Shown: piece by piece, positions 11,345-22,133 of the stretch
Position numbering within the stretch: position 1 is the stretch's first letter
Layout: every line of letters begins with the position of its first letter
Assembly (NCBI GenBank): GCA_017979445.1
Contig: CM030704.1
Location: 9,531,658-9,595,657 of the forward strand
From: Akebia trifoliata
Lineage: Eukaryota > Streptophyta > Magnoliopsida > Ranunculales > Lardizabalaceae
Reading direction: 5' to 3'
Length of the DNA: 64,000 nucleotides
Notes under the pieces: model-generated
Told to the model about the DNA's origin: nothing
Seen by the model: only the letters and a program-made list of their open reading frames with translations
Databases searched by the model: none
Translations under genes and position numbers: made by a program

Positions 11345-11740
11345 CTATTCCAGGGATTCCGGATTTGAACCAGATGCTTGGTGCTGAGCGACTTGCGTTT
11401 GTAGGAAGTTAGTATTACTAAAAATAGCCATCAACATTTGTTCTTGTCTTTTCGTTGTTTCTATTAACTTCGCTATCATTGCATTAGCTTCAGCAAGTTC
11501 ACTTGTCGCAGGTTGTGGGTCCTCTGAGTTGCTCATAGTTGATGTAGATCGAAGGAAATACGGAGGCTTCTCAGGGTGTTTGTACTTCTTTCGTTTGGCC
11601 ACCTTTGGGTACAGAAGACCAAGCATTACTATCTCGTTTACAAAAAGAAAAATGCCTGACATTTTATTAGGTCGGGTAAAGTTATTTATTTTAAAGCGAA
11701 CGAGTTTTAAAGAAAGAGTTCTTTGGTTCGGAGCCGACAT
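11345..11740 (-). pseudogene. gag: gag N-terminal part (element A1)
   Basis: 131 codons. The likely true gag start is the internal Met of MSNSEDPQPAT rather than the frame's first Met, since the upstream ~40 residues read through T-rich non-conserved DNA. The segment contains a short predicted coiled coil (EANAMIAKLIETTKRQEQMLMAI in pieces). It ends at the A1-specific TAG, and the core continues at 11308. Confidence 0.8.
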
Positions 11741-11754
11741 TAACGCAAAGTTGG

Positions 11755-12475
11755 CATCAACACGGGACTAGCAAAATATTTTGAAAAAGAATTACATCAG
11801 CACGGAGCTGGCATCGACACGGAGTCGATAAAATTAAAAACGATTTCATCAGCACGGAGCTGGCATCGACACGGAGTCGGTAAAATTTAAAGGCAATTTC
11901 ATCGGCATGGAGCTGGCATCGACATGGAGTCAGTAAAATTAAAAATGATTACATCAGCACGGAGCTGGCATCGACACGGAGTCGGTAAAATTAAAAAGAT
12001 TTCATCAGCACGGAGCTGGCATCAACACGGAGTCGATAAAATTTAAAAACGATTTCATCAGCACGGAACTGGCATCGACACGGAGTCGATAAAATTAAAA
12101 ACGATTTCATCAGCACGGAGCTGGCATCGACACGAAGTCGGTAAACTTAAAAATGATTACATCAGCACGGAGCTAGCATCGACACGGAGTCGGTAAAATT
12201 AAAAAGATTTCATCAGCACGGAGCTAGCATCGACATGGAGTCGATAAAATTTAAAAATGATTTCATCAGCACGGAGCTGGCATCGACACGGAGTCTGTAA
12301 AAAAGGATTTTGAAAAAGAATTACAACAGTCGGAGCTGGCATCGACATGGAGTTGATAAAATTTTAAAAACTATTTCATCAGCACGGAGCTGGCATCGAC
12401 ACGGAGTCGGTAAAATTTAAAAATGATTACATCAGCACGGAGCTGGCATCGACACGGAGTCGGTAATACATTTTG
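11755..12475. repeat. ~52 bp tandem array between ORF1 and gag (element A1)
   Basis: About 13 units with the core 'catcagcacggagctgg', then 'catcgacacggagtcgg', starting at 11795, 11847, 11900, 11952, 12003 and onward; unit length is 51-53 bp. Each unit contains a short internal echo (cacggagctg / cacggagtcg). The same unit occurs at 17990-18480 and, in the other orientation, at 63720-64000, always in the same position of the element. Confidence 0.95.
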
Positions 12476-12635
12476 AAAAAGAAGATTACATTTTGAATTT
12501 TATACACCAACCCATTAAACAATTCATTTATGCCATGATTATCTACAAATAAACTGAAAGAAATTTCATTGAACTATTGAAAATTATTTGACAAATAGGA
12601 TTTTCGTTGAATTACAACTTTCAAATAACTCTGTT
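12476..12635 (-). other. spacer between ORF1 stop and tandem array (A1)
   Basis: AT-rich, nearly identical to 18481-18647 in A2. No coding content. Confidence 0.6.
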
Positions 12636-13757
12636 TTACATTCTTTTACATGGACGCTTGGATTTGTTTTGATCGTCATCAGGATTGTTGGGTCAATTAG
12701 GCTTGCTTCTTTTAGTTCTAACGACTGACTCTTTGAACTCTGCTAGTCCATCTGGATACCCTAAGGTGCGCTTGTTCCAAGCCTTCTCAATGAGATGCAC
12801 TAACTTTTCAGTCAATGGTTCGGGAGAAAAGAATTGTTTGTGTTGAGGTAGCGAAAACTCTATAGGTATTCCATACTATTCTGGGATCAAAGCAGGTTGG
12901 TAAAAAGATGTCTCATCCAGTCCGATCAAACGGACATAATAGGATCCTTTAGTACCTAAAATAGGGTAGTCCGTCATCCATCAAGGGCATCTCAAACTAA
13001 TATGCCGAGCAAGGCGAGAATCCAACTATTTGCTCCAAGCCTTAACTGAGTTGTGACGCACTAAAATGTTTCTCTTGGAAAAGTGCTCTTGCCTATACTC
13101 GAAGGTTGAAGGAATGTCCACAATTTTAAGACGATAGGAAAGTCACATATAAAGTAGGTGAGGACTTCCTTTGAAATCCCTTCCCTCATCATTTTTTATG
13201 GCATCCAAACCTGAGAAGGTTTCTGCTAGAATGAGAGGTACAAGGTTGGCTTTTCTAGAGAGTTGGGAAGCTATGTCTATGAAAGACTCAGGAACAGTTT
13301 GACCCTCACTTTTGGAGGTCAGTATGTATTGGGCTAAGATTCCTAAACACAATCAATAGTCTCTAGTGGCTCTCCAAGCTTTTGGTTTTACATTGATGGG
13401 ATGACTACGAGAGTGGTATGGACTCAATAAGGGTACTAAATCCAATTTCCCGTTACGGACTAAGGCCTTGGCTTCTTCCTTTGAAATGTTTAGGCCTGTA
13501 GCGAGGTCACCCGAATATCCTGTCTTCAATGAAGGCCTGACTAGAGGACCTGAAGTAGATATCCCCATGATGCCACAATAGTCTTCATGAGTAAGACACA
13601 AGTGCATATGCCCAATGTGGAAGATGTGAAGATAAGGGTTCCAACGCTTAGCCATAGCGCGCAAAAGATTCCAATCTATCTCAAACTCGTGAAAGTACAG
13701 GGCGCATCTCAACATGAATTTTGCAAAGTTGAATTTCTCTACGGTGTGCATCCCCGT
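12636..13757 (-). pseudogene. ORF1 upstream of gag, DUF7745-like (element A1)
   Basis: An extra ORF between the 5' leader and gag, as in Ogre. It reads EKFNFAKFMLRCALYF, LHIFHIGHMHLCLTHEDYCGI and IASQLSRKANLVPLILAETF, resembling the plant DUF7745 / plant-mobile-domain-like family, whose function is unknown. Breaks: a TGA near 13350 where A2 has CGA, further stops near 13139 and 13025, and a TAG near 12879 that is also in A2. After that shared TAG the frame stays open to TAA at 12636-12638. The 5' end is cut at 13757 by an LTR end, so the start is missing. Confidence 0.75.
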
Positions 13758-15198
13758 TGTAGACACGGGAATTCGTCATTACGATGACCACATCTACAAT
13801 GGTTTGGAGTCGCCACCATTCATATTATAAGTGGGTGTGAATGGTCACCCGATGTGCATTTTTTTGAAAAAGTGACATTTTTGACGTTTTAGTGACTCTC
13901 GATGGATAGGAACTAATCAAACAATGAGATTCGGGGTAAGTGGCTTGATTGGAGAAAAGGGAAGGTGTTAGGCACCCTTTTCTCCCACTAAAGAGTGGTA
14001 ACCTCAACTCAACTCGGTCATTTTTTATTTAAAAAGGTGTGAAAGACAACGTGCCACGTGGGTGCATTTGTACCCTAGATAGGGGTTCATTTTCGACTTG
14101 ATCATAGGGTCAATCCATTGATGGAAATGACCCTTATAGACCTTTAACCTTGGGGTCCATTCATCCTAAAAAAATAAAATGAAGGGGAGAGGGGTGATAG
14201 GAGAGGGAGGAGGAGAGGGTGTAGAAGAGAGAGGGGGGGATTGCCTTGAACCCACCTTGTATCTTCTTTCTTATTTTCTTCTTCTTCTTTGAGTCTTTTT
14301 GAGTCCTTAGTATTTTAAGCAAATACAACACTTTTTTGGTTGAAGGAGTAGAGAAGAGATAATGAGAGAGATGAGTGTAATATGTGATTTTTTTTATGAG
14401 ACTTGGGGAGGATTAGTGTGAGGGAATTGATGAGATTTTTCTTACTGAGAGGGGTGATAGTTGTTAGTCGAGAGAGAGTTGGGGAGAAATTTTGTAATGA
14501 AAGTTGGGGGTCATTTTTGGGAAGAGGAAGAGGCTATTTATAGATGTGGAGGAGTTATTTTAGGGATATAATGGGGTGAAGTGAAGAAAAAAGGATAGAA
14601 TGGTTATGAGTTTGAGAGAGAAGGGGTGTAATTTAGAGGAGATTGGAGGGTATTTAGGGAAGGGGGGTTAAATGGGTGAGTTTTGACCCAAATGGTTTGG
14701 ATCCTACCCAACCCATTTGGGTGGAGTGTTTGGTGAGGTGAGTTTAAGATGGTGGTTGTGATTAAATGGTATTTGATTTAAGAGAATGGAGGATTTAAAG
14801 AGGTGGTTGATGATATTTTGGGAGGGTGAGGGAGATAATGCCATGTGTCAAAGTGGGTGGAAATGAAGGGTTGAGATAGGTTGATGGGAGAGGTTGAGTG
14901 TTTGACTTGAGAGGATGGTGTAGGTTTAGGTTGTAGATGTGGGTTTTCTAGGGATTGATGAGGGTAGATTCGGGGAGGTATAAGTTAGGGGTGTGGGTAG
15001 ATGTGTTTGATTTGCGCGCCCCGGTAATGGGTTGCTGTGTGGGTCGATGGGATTTAAAGCAAATTAATGGGGTAGGTAGTTGGGTGAGGGAGGTGAGATG
15101 GGGTGATGACATTTGTCATCTTTGATTATCAACATGGTGATTGGTTGATGTGGGTTGTGGTTTATGGGTTAGGGTTATGGGTTGGATAATGAATTGGA
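13758..15198 (-). mobile_element. truncated LTR fused to element A2 protease/gag
   Basis: It starts exactly at an LTR terminus (TGTAGACAC on +) placed inside A1's ORF1. It then follows 22134-23575 almost base for base and stops mid-LTR near 15198 ('ggatatga' then 'ccatcatgcc'), where sequence equivalent to 8966 begins. The terminus looks like an insertion junction. The inner junction looks like a deletion joining the 3' LTR to the gag-protease region. The 5 bp before 13758 (cccgt) do not match those after 24358 (gtatc), so no simple target duplication is left. Confidence 0.88.
14535..14543 (-). promoter_or_regulatory. TATA box in LTR fragment
   Basis: Read on the minus strand: CTATAAATAG. 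It sits at the position equivalent to 22914-22922 in the complete LTR and agrees with minus-strand transcription of the element. Confidence 0.65.
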
Positions 15199-15600
15199 TA
15201 TGACCATCATGCCCTTGCATATGACCATGATGTTTAGTGGCTCGACGTGCCCCGTTCCTCCAGGCATAAATTCATCTTCAGTGAAGATAATGGGATTGGG
15301 GGCCATTATCTGGCCAATCGTTTGTTCTAGTTGCGCGGGTGAGGTAGTTGCAGGTACATGCGATTTTCTCAAAACTTTCAGTAATGCCTCTTGGTATTCT
15401 TCTGATTTTTGCATCAGACCCAGGATACTGGTTTGAGCTGGCTGTTTGTTCAATCTGTCCACTATATTATGCTCACTCTTGAGAATGAGCTTAATGAAGT
15501 CTGCAGCTTCCTTATCCGTCACTTTCGCCTTCTCTTTTTTCTGTTCACTCTCATTCATTTTGTCCTTTCCTTTTACTTTTCTTTTCTCTTCATCCGTCAT
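15199..15600 (-). pseudogene. pol: truncated protease N-terminus and gag-protease linker (element A2)
   Basis: The open frame runs from a Lys/Glu-rich linker (NESEQKKEKAKVTDKEAAD) into the start of protease (TEDEFMPGGTGHVEPLNIMV). It is cut before the DNGS active site by the fusion with the LTR fragment at about 15198. A2 has the single-base state ('gattttctcaaaac') that keeps linker and protease in one frame, unlike A1. Confidence 0.88.
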
Positions 15601-15666
15601 GCCTTTTGTTGTTTCTTCAGTCTCTTCCCTGATGCTTACCCCCTTTTTTGATACTTTTTTGTATCG

Positions 15667-16299
15667 TCATGCCCTTATCATATGCCCAATGTCGGCCACC
15701 ATTGCTTTCTTCATGGTTTCAACCCCGGAGGTTGTGGTGATGGTTGTCTCGTAACTCCAGGGAACTGCCTGGATAGAGTTATAGGGGAATGGTTTGAGTA
15801 AGTGTATGGTCATGGGAGGCAGCTCGGGTTTTACATTGAGAATAAGGGGTGGTGGTGATGATTTGGATGAAACGGTAGTAGGAGTAGTTGATGGAGTGTA
15901 TGGGAGGATGAGTAGTGGACGTGAAGATGCAGTGTATAGTGTGTGAAGGGGTGGTCGAGTCATATACTGAGAACCTTGCAATGCATATGGTATAATGAGA
16001 GGCGGTCGAGTAGCAGTATTAGGAGCTTGATGAGTGGGATGGATGGTGAGGTTAGACAACCTAAGAGGTGGTAGTGAATTTTGGGATGAGTTTGCCGTGT
16101 GGTGGTTGACTGTGTTAACCGTAGGCGTTTTTGGTTCTTTTGTTAAGTATACCCTGATTTTTGCTCCGATAGGCGCTATTAACTCTGAGGGATTGAAGTC
16201 AAGTTCTCCATAGACAACATTTACCCTGTGCCCACTCCCCTCTCCATTGTGAGTAGGTAGGGGGTTTTGATTGATATTCTGTTGTTGGGCCAGGTCCAT
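15667..16299 (-). pseudogene. gag: gag-protease linker, Pro-rich part (element A2)
   Basis: 210 codons, homologous to 9038-9981 of A1, with the repeated PLIIPYA / PLLILPYT pattern. It ends at a stop near 15667 (GHMIRA then stop, where A1 reads on through GRYKK) and overlaps the upstream zinc-knuckle frame 16199-16858 in another frame, so a frameshift lies near 16250-16300. Confidence 0.85.
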
Positions 16300-16858
16300 C
16301 CAGGATGAGAGCCTTTTTATCGATCAGGTTCTGTACTTGATGCTTGAGCTGCCAGCATTGATCTGTGGAGTGCCCTGGTGCACTCATATGGAATTCACAA
16401 AACAGGTTAGGGTTGTACCCTGGCCCTTTTGCAGCCTCAGGATTTAGTGGACATTTTACCAGATATTCACCTCTGAGTAAGAGTGGCAGTAATTCTGATA
16501 GTGTCATGGGCAATCTGGTAAATACTCTGTTTACCCTGTGAGGTCGTGCCTGCTGGTTTTGCCCATACTGTGGTGCTGGTTGTGCTTGCAAAGGAACTGT
16601 CTGAAAGGGATTCTGCGGTGCTGGAGCCCAAGCAGCTCGAGGTACTGGCGCCCAAGGGACTTGTGGTGCCTGCGGCCTCTGAACTGGTGCTTGAATGAAA
16701 AGAGGTTGGTTGGGTTGTACATTGTTGACTTGAGTTTCCTTTTTCTTTTTGACAAAAGGCACGAACTTTTTCTGTGCCGATGTCCCTGCCGCTGCACTTA
16801 GGGCTGTGAAGTCAAATATTAAACCAGTCCGGATCCCGTCCTCGACCTGGTCTGCCAC
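16199..16858 (-). pseudogene. gag: gag C-terminal part with zinc knuckle (element A2)
   Basis: 219 codons. The zinc-knuckle variant reads CEFHMSAPGHSTDQCWQLK, with the same C-x2-H-x5-H-x4-C spacing as A1. The frame is closed upstream at 16859 by a TAA where A1 has CAA, a nonsense change specific to A2. A Pro/Gln-rich spacer precedes the knuckle. Confidence 0.88.
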
Positions 16859-17065
16859 TTAAACTAAATTTGAGAATGTGCCTGTGGTGTGTCCAACCAG
16901 ATGAGTATAAAAGGCATGCCCTAATGTTGAGATGAACGTGGTGTTCATCTCTTGTTCAGTCATTGCAGGCCTTACCTGCGAAGCAGACTCCCGCCATCTC
17001 TGGGCGTACTCTTTTACTGTTTCCCTTTGCTTTCTAGTCATCTTGGCCATATCATTTCGATCCAA
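16859..17065 (-). pseudogene. gag: gag, middle part (element A2)
   Basis: 68 codons: DRNDMAKMTRKQRETVKEYA and EMNTTFISTLGHAFYTHLVG, the end of the gag capsid-like domain. The C-terminal stop (TAA) is the A2-specific nonsense change. The upstream break comes from changes near 17090-17155. Confidence 0.88.
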
Positions 17066-17155
17066 ACCTACATCTGTGTTGAATCAATAATTATGCCAGA
17101 ACATTTCAGCCAAATCTTGCCAACTTTTAATAAGCGTATGGTCCAATCCAGAAAA

Positions 17156-17980
17156 TCATTTGAGTGCTGGCCCTGTCAAGCTTCTTTGAAACAACTGCAC
17201 CAGTAACCTGTCATCTTCGCCGTATTGGCACATGGATCCGCAGTATAGTTTTAGATGTGATAGAGGACATCCCACCCCACTGTACTTCTCAAACTTCGGA
17301 CATTCGAACTTGGCCGGCAACTGTGCATTAGGATAAAAGCAAAGGTCCCTGAATCTTGTCCCTCCTAAAGTATTTGTACCCTTCATCCGTCTCATTTCTT
17401 CTTGGAGAGACTCTATCTGCTGGGCCATTTTGTTATCAGTGGCATTTTTGACCTCAGGCACCCTGAAGTCACACTCATCATCTGGGAATACCACCGGAGG
17501 TGGTTGATTCTGTGGGATGTAAAGTGGAAGGTCCTGATACATTGGCACCGTAGGAGGTGTGGTGGTCTGTTGATCTGGTCGTGTCTGTTCAAGGGGTTCC
17601 AGATTTGATATAGATGCTTGGTGCTGAGCGGCTTGCGCTTGTAGGAAGTTAGTATTACTAAAAATAGCCATCAACATTTGTTCTTGTCTTTTCGTTGTTT
17701 CGATTAACTTCCCTATCATTGCATTAGCTTCAGCAAGTTCACTTGTCGCAGGTTGTGGGTCCTCTGAGTTGCTCATAGTTGATGTAGATCGAAGGAAATA
17801 TGGAGGCTTCTCAGGGTGTTTGTACTTCTTTCGTTTGGCCACCTTTGGGTACAGAAGACTAAGCATTACTATCTCATTTACAAAAAGAAAAATGCCTGAC
17901 ATTTTATTAGGTCGGGTAAAGTTATTTATTTTAAAGCGAACGAGTTTTAAAGAAAGAGTTCTTTGGTTCGGAGCCGACAT
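17156..17980 (-). pseudogene. gag: gag N-terminal and core part (element A2)
   Basis: 274 codons in one frame, covering what is split over 10874-11740 in A1. The core motif PLSHLKLYCGSMCQYGEDD is intact, and the frame ends at a TGA replacing the conserved Trp after TGPALK (A1 has TGG there). The start is probably the internal Met of MSNSEDPQPAT. The contrast with A1 shows that the two copies gathered different lesions. Confidence 0.92.
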
Positions 17981-17989
17981 TAACGCAAA

Positions 17990-18480
17990 GTTGGCATCAA
18001 CATGGGACTGGCAAAATATTTTGAAAAAGAATTACATCAGCACGAAGCTGGCATCGACACGGAGTCGGTAAAATTAAAAACCATTTCATCAGCACGGAGC
18101 TGGCATCGACACGGAGTCGGTAAAATTAAAAAGATTTCATCAGCACGGAGCTGGCATCGACACGGAGTCGGTAAAATTTAAAAACGATTTCATCAGCACC
18201 GAGCTGGCATCGACACGGAGTCGGTAAAATTAAAAATGATTTCATTAGCACGGAGCTGGCATCGACATGGAGTCGGTAAACTTAAAAATGAGTACATCAG
18301 CACGGAGCTGGCATCGACACGGAGTCGGTAAAATTAAAAAGATTTTATCAGCACGGAGCTGGCATCGACACGGAGTCTGTAAAATTTTAAAAACGATTTC
18401 ATCAGCACGAAGCTGGAGTCGGTAAAATTTAAAAATGATTACATCAGCACGGAGCTGGCATCGACATGGAGTGGGTAAGA
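17990..18480. repeat. ~52 bp tandem array between ORF1 and gag (element A2)
   Basis: The same unit as 11755-12475 but only about eight to nine copies, with one internally truncated unit near 18405-18425 (agctggagtcgg). The copy-number difference from A1 (about 13) shows expansion or contraction within the same element family. Confidence 0.95.
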
Positions 18481-18647
18481 CATTTTGAAAAAGAAGATTA
18501 CATTTTGAATTTTGTACACCAACCCATTAAACAATTCATTTATGCCATGATTATCCACAAATAAACTGAAAGAAATTTCATTGAACTATTGAAAATTGTT
18601 TGACAAGTAGGATTTTCATTGAATTACAACTTTCAAATAACTCTGTT

Positions 18648-19819
18648 TTACATTCTTTTACATGGACGCTTGGATTTGTTTTGATCGTCATCAGGATTAC
18701 TAGGACAATTAGGCTTCCTTCTTTTGGTTCTAACGACTGACTCTTTTAACTCTGCTGGTCCATCTGGATACCCTAAGGTGCGCTTGTTCCAAGCCTTCTC
18801 AATGAGATGCACTAACTTTTCAGTCAATGGTTTGGGAGAAAAGAATTGTTTGTGTTGAGGTAGCGAAAACTCTATAGGTATTCCATACTATTCTGGGATC
18901 AAAGCAGGTTGGTAAAAAGATGTCTCATCCAGTCCGATCAAACGGACATAATAGGATCCTTTAGTACCTAAAACAGGGTAGTCCGTCATCCACCAAGGGC
19001 ATCTCAAACCAATATGCCAGGCAAGGCGAGAATCCAACCATTTGCTCCAAGTCTTAACTGAGTTGTGACGCACTAACATGTTTCTCTTGGAAAAGTGTTT
19101 TGGCCTATACTCGAGGGTTGAAGGAATGTCCACAATTTTAAGACGATCGCAAAGCCACATATAAAGTAGGTGGGGGCTTCCTTTGAAATCCCTTCCCTCA
19201 CCATTTTTTATGGCATCCAAACCTGAGAAGGTTTTAGCTAGAATAAGAGGTACGGGATTGGCTTTTCTAGAGAGCTGGGAAGCTATGTTTATGAAAGACT
19301 CAGGAACAGTTTGGCCCTCACTTTTGGAGGTCAGTATGTATTGGGCTAAGATTCCTAAACACAATCGATAGTCTCTAGTGGCTCTCAAAGCTTTTGGTTT
19401 TACATTGATGGGATGACTACGAGAGTGGTATGGACTCAATAAGGGTACTAAATCCAATCTCCCGTTACGGACTAAGGCCTTGGCTTCTTCTTTGAAATGT
19501 TTAGGCCTGTGGCGAGGTCACCCGAATATCCTGTCTTCAATGAAAGCCTGACTAGAGGACCCGAAGTAGATATCCCCATGATGCCACAATAGTCTTCATG
19601 AGTAGGACACAAGTGCATATGTCCAATGTGGAATATGTGAAGATAAGGGTTCCAACGCTTAGCCATAGCGCGCAAAAGATTCCAATCTATCTCAAACTCG
19701 TGAAAATACAGGGCGCATCTCAACATGAATTTTGCAAAATGGAATTTCTCTACGGTGTGCATCCCCGTGATGGTTGTTTTGACCAATTGGTCGATTGGGT
19801 TATTACCTGCAGTCAGCAT
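18648..19819 (-). pseudogene. ORF1 upstream of gag, DUF7745-like (element A2)
   Basis: Homologue of 12636-13757, with the 5' end present. The start is taken as ATG at 19817-19819 (MLTAGNNPIDQLVKTTI), because an in-frame stop lies just upstream. Motifs: LHIFHIGHMHLCPTHEDYCG, WLCDRLKIVDIPSTLEY and WLDSRLAWHIGLRCPWWMTD. A one-base deletion near 19487 ('cttcttctttg' versus 'cttcttcctttg' in A1) shifts the frame. The TAG after PALIPE (18885-18887) is shared with A1, and the frame stays open from there to TAA at 18648-18650. This resembles the DUF7745 / plant-mobile-domain-like family and occupies the ORF1 slot of Ogre. Function unknown. Confidence 0.78.
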
Positions 19820-22110
19820 CCTGAGTTGACACAAGAGAATAGTTCAGTACATTTCCAAGGTCTATGCAAAATTACTTTTCTTTTGAAAATCTTTGTTCTT
19901 ATAGAAAACACTTTCTTGAAAACACTTTTCTTTTTTGAAAACATTTTTTTTCTAGAGAACACTCCTTTTGGAAAACCTACTTTCTGGAAAATATTTTTCT
20001 TTTGTAAACCACTTTTCTTTTTTGAAAATTTAATTTTCATTTTGATTTGAATGGGCCGGCCTATCATGATCATTGGATCGAGATGGACTGGGTCATTATT
20101 GAATTTTTGCAAGAAATGGATTCTTTATTGGGTCAGTGCACCCATTTTAATTTCTGAAAACAAAATTTTGATCCTTGAGGACAATCATAAACTTTGATCT
20201 CATCATTCACATCATTCACATACATCAATCATCAGGTTCCATTCAACAACCCGGGAACACCCGCAATAAGTTCGAGTCGTGACTTACAGGGAAGGTTTAT
20301 AGACTCTAAGCTTACTACGTGCAATGCATTTTTATCTGGCCACTCTTGCCCAAGCACACCTATATACCTCTCAAGCGTACTCAATCAGACGGTACGTGAT
20401 GACTTAGTTTGATATACCGTATAGGTGATAATCTAAAACTTCAATTCACTTCTCTGAAGCCAAAAACAGCCAGTTTGATTCCCAGTTGAGAGGTGGCGCA
20501 CGATGCTGAGCAAGGGTCCACTTAAGTACCTCTCGTCTAGAATAGACGTAGTCTATCCCCCTCGTACAGTAGGGTACAGCGGGGCAGGATCTTGCTTAGG
20601 CACTGGTTTTGACCAAGAAGTGCAATTGATGTACTTGGATTATCTTTTATATACCTACGGGTACGAGTCAAGAGTTGTAGCTTTCATAAATGGTTTTCGC
20701 ATCCTGCGAGGGGACCGACCACGTACTAGTACTACGTTGGCAATCGGGACATGTGACCGTGCGGCTTACAATAGGACAAAGGCTTAGGTCGCTCCAACGT
20801 GGGTGTATCAATATACCTTTCAGAATCACCTGATCAAACGGTATTGATGCCCCAGTTTTATATACCTTACGATACGTGATTGGAGTTGTGATTTTCATGA
20901 ATGACGTCGCATCTCCGAGGAGACCGGGCCACGCACTAGTGCCACGTTGGCTATTAGGGACATGTAAGCGTGCAATACAGTAAAGTAAACGTGCTAGTGG
21001 TGTGTGCAAATATGATAGGGTGTGCCCGGGGCATTTTCTAGATGAGTGGGCCCGTTTGGCCAGATCATAGAGACCATAGTTTTTTTTAGATAATTAATCC
21101 ATAAGGGTCGCACATTCATAGTTAAGCATCAACCAATCGATTTTTTTAATCATTTTTTTCAATTTTACGAATGGGCTAATCATAAAAGGACTTTTTTTTT
21201 TATTTTATTTTTTATAGTCCAACCGATGATCACTTTGAATTTCCATTTTGATCAATCAAAAAGTGGCGAGCGGTACGCCCTGAGTTTAAAAAAGATGATC
21301 CATTTGATCTTTTGAAACTTTAAAACTTAAAATAAAAATAAATTCCAAGAGGAAAGTTTCCAAGACTGATGTAAAGAACAAGTTGAGCAACAAAAACAAA
21401 ATCTTTTTTTTTTTAATTAATTTTAAAAAAAAAAAAAAATTTGATTAAATTCTTTTTTGTGCTCATTTTGAGGCACATTGCCTCTGGTTTTTGGCTTGGG
21501 CCAAATTTTTTTTCTTTTTTTTATGCTCTTTTTCCCTACTCATTTTGCATCGCGACGAGACGTCAAACGGAAATGATAGCGTAAACGATAGTAAATGAGC
21601 TCAAAAATCGATTCTGACTTATCAAAATGTTGCTGACTTTATCACATTTGGTAGAAATTTTTGTTCTACCCCATATCGATATGCACTAATAGCTAATCGG
21701 AGGTCGGACGAAAAAGTTACGATCAGTTTAAGTTCGACTATCCATTCGGCCAAAAATGAAGAAAAATGACTTTTTATTTATTTTTTTTATTTTTTTTTAT
21801 TTTTTTATTTTTTTATACCCATTTTGAGGCACATTGCCTCTGGTTTTTGGCTTTGGCCAAAAAAGAAAAAAAAAATTTCATTTGTTTGATGATATGCATG
21901 CTTAAAAGGACATAATCGGATAAATAAAGTAAAAAATCGGATTTTTTTTTTCATTTTTTTTTTTTCAAGTGAGTAATAAAAAAAAGAAACCTACCTAAAA
22001 AATAAATACAACAAACATAACAAGTATTGTTAGCTTGCAAAATAAAAAAAACATTGAAACCTTTCTTTTTTATTCCAAAATAACAGAGTTGACACGAGGG
22101 TAGAGCCTTT
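19820..22110 (-). other. 5' leader of element A2
   Basis: Long untranslated leader between PBS and ORF1. It contains a tandem repeat (20656-20985), two copies about 360 bp apart of a segment with 'ttgaggcacattgcctctgg' (near 21467 and 21825), and many T-rich runs. The part around 20480-20640 is recognisable, inverted, in element D near 63480-63640, so the leader is family sequence. No gene seen. Confidence 0.75.
20656..20985. repeat. ~216 bp tandem repeat in A2 leader
   Basis: Two diverged copies start near 20656 and 20872. Shared landmarks in order are 'ttgtag/gatttt(c)at(g/a)aat', 'cgcatc', 'gaccg', 'cacg.actagt' and 'cacgttggc.at..gg gacatgt'. A shorter third relative may lie at 20270-20400. 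Confidence 0.7.
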
Positions 22111-22130
22111 ACTCCCCAGTGGAGTCGCCA
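22111..22130 (-). promoter_or_regulatory. primer binding site of element A2
   Basis: On the minus strand it reads TGGCGACTCCACTGGGGAGT, starting three bases inside the 5' LTR end. It begins with TGG, as required to pair with the CCA end of a tRNA, and matches the PBS known from Ogre-type elements (tRNA-Arg). Element D has the same site with one change at 61696-61715. Confidence 0.85.
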
Positions 22131-22133
22131 AGT

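Noticed and set aside
11755..12475. CRISPR-like array
   Set aside because: Units are contiguous and near-identical along their whole length, with no variable spacers, and lie inside a plant retroelement.
17402..18071. Plus-strand ORFs opposite gag N-terminus and array
   Set aside because: Shadows of gag and of the tandem repeat.
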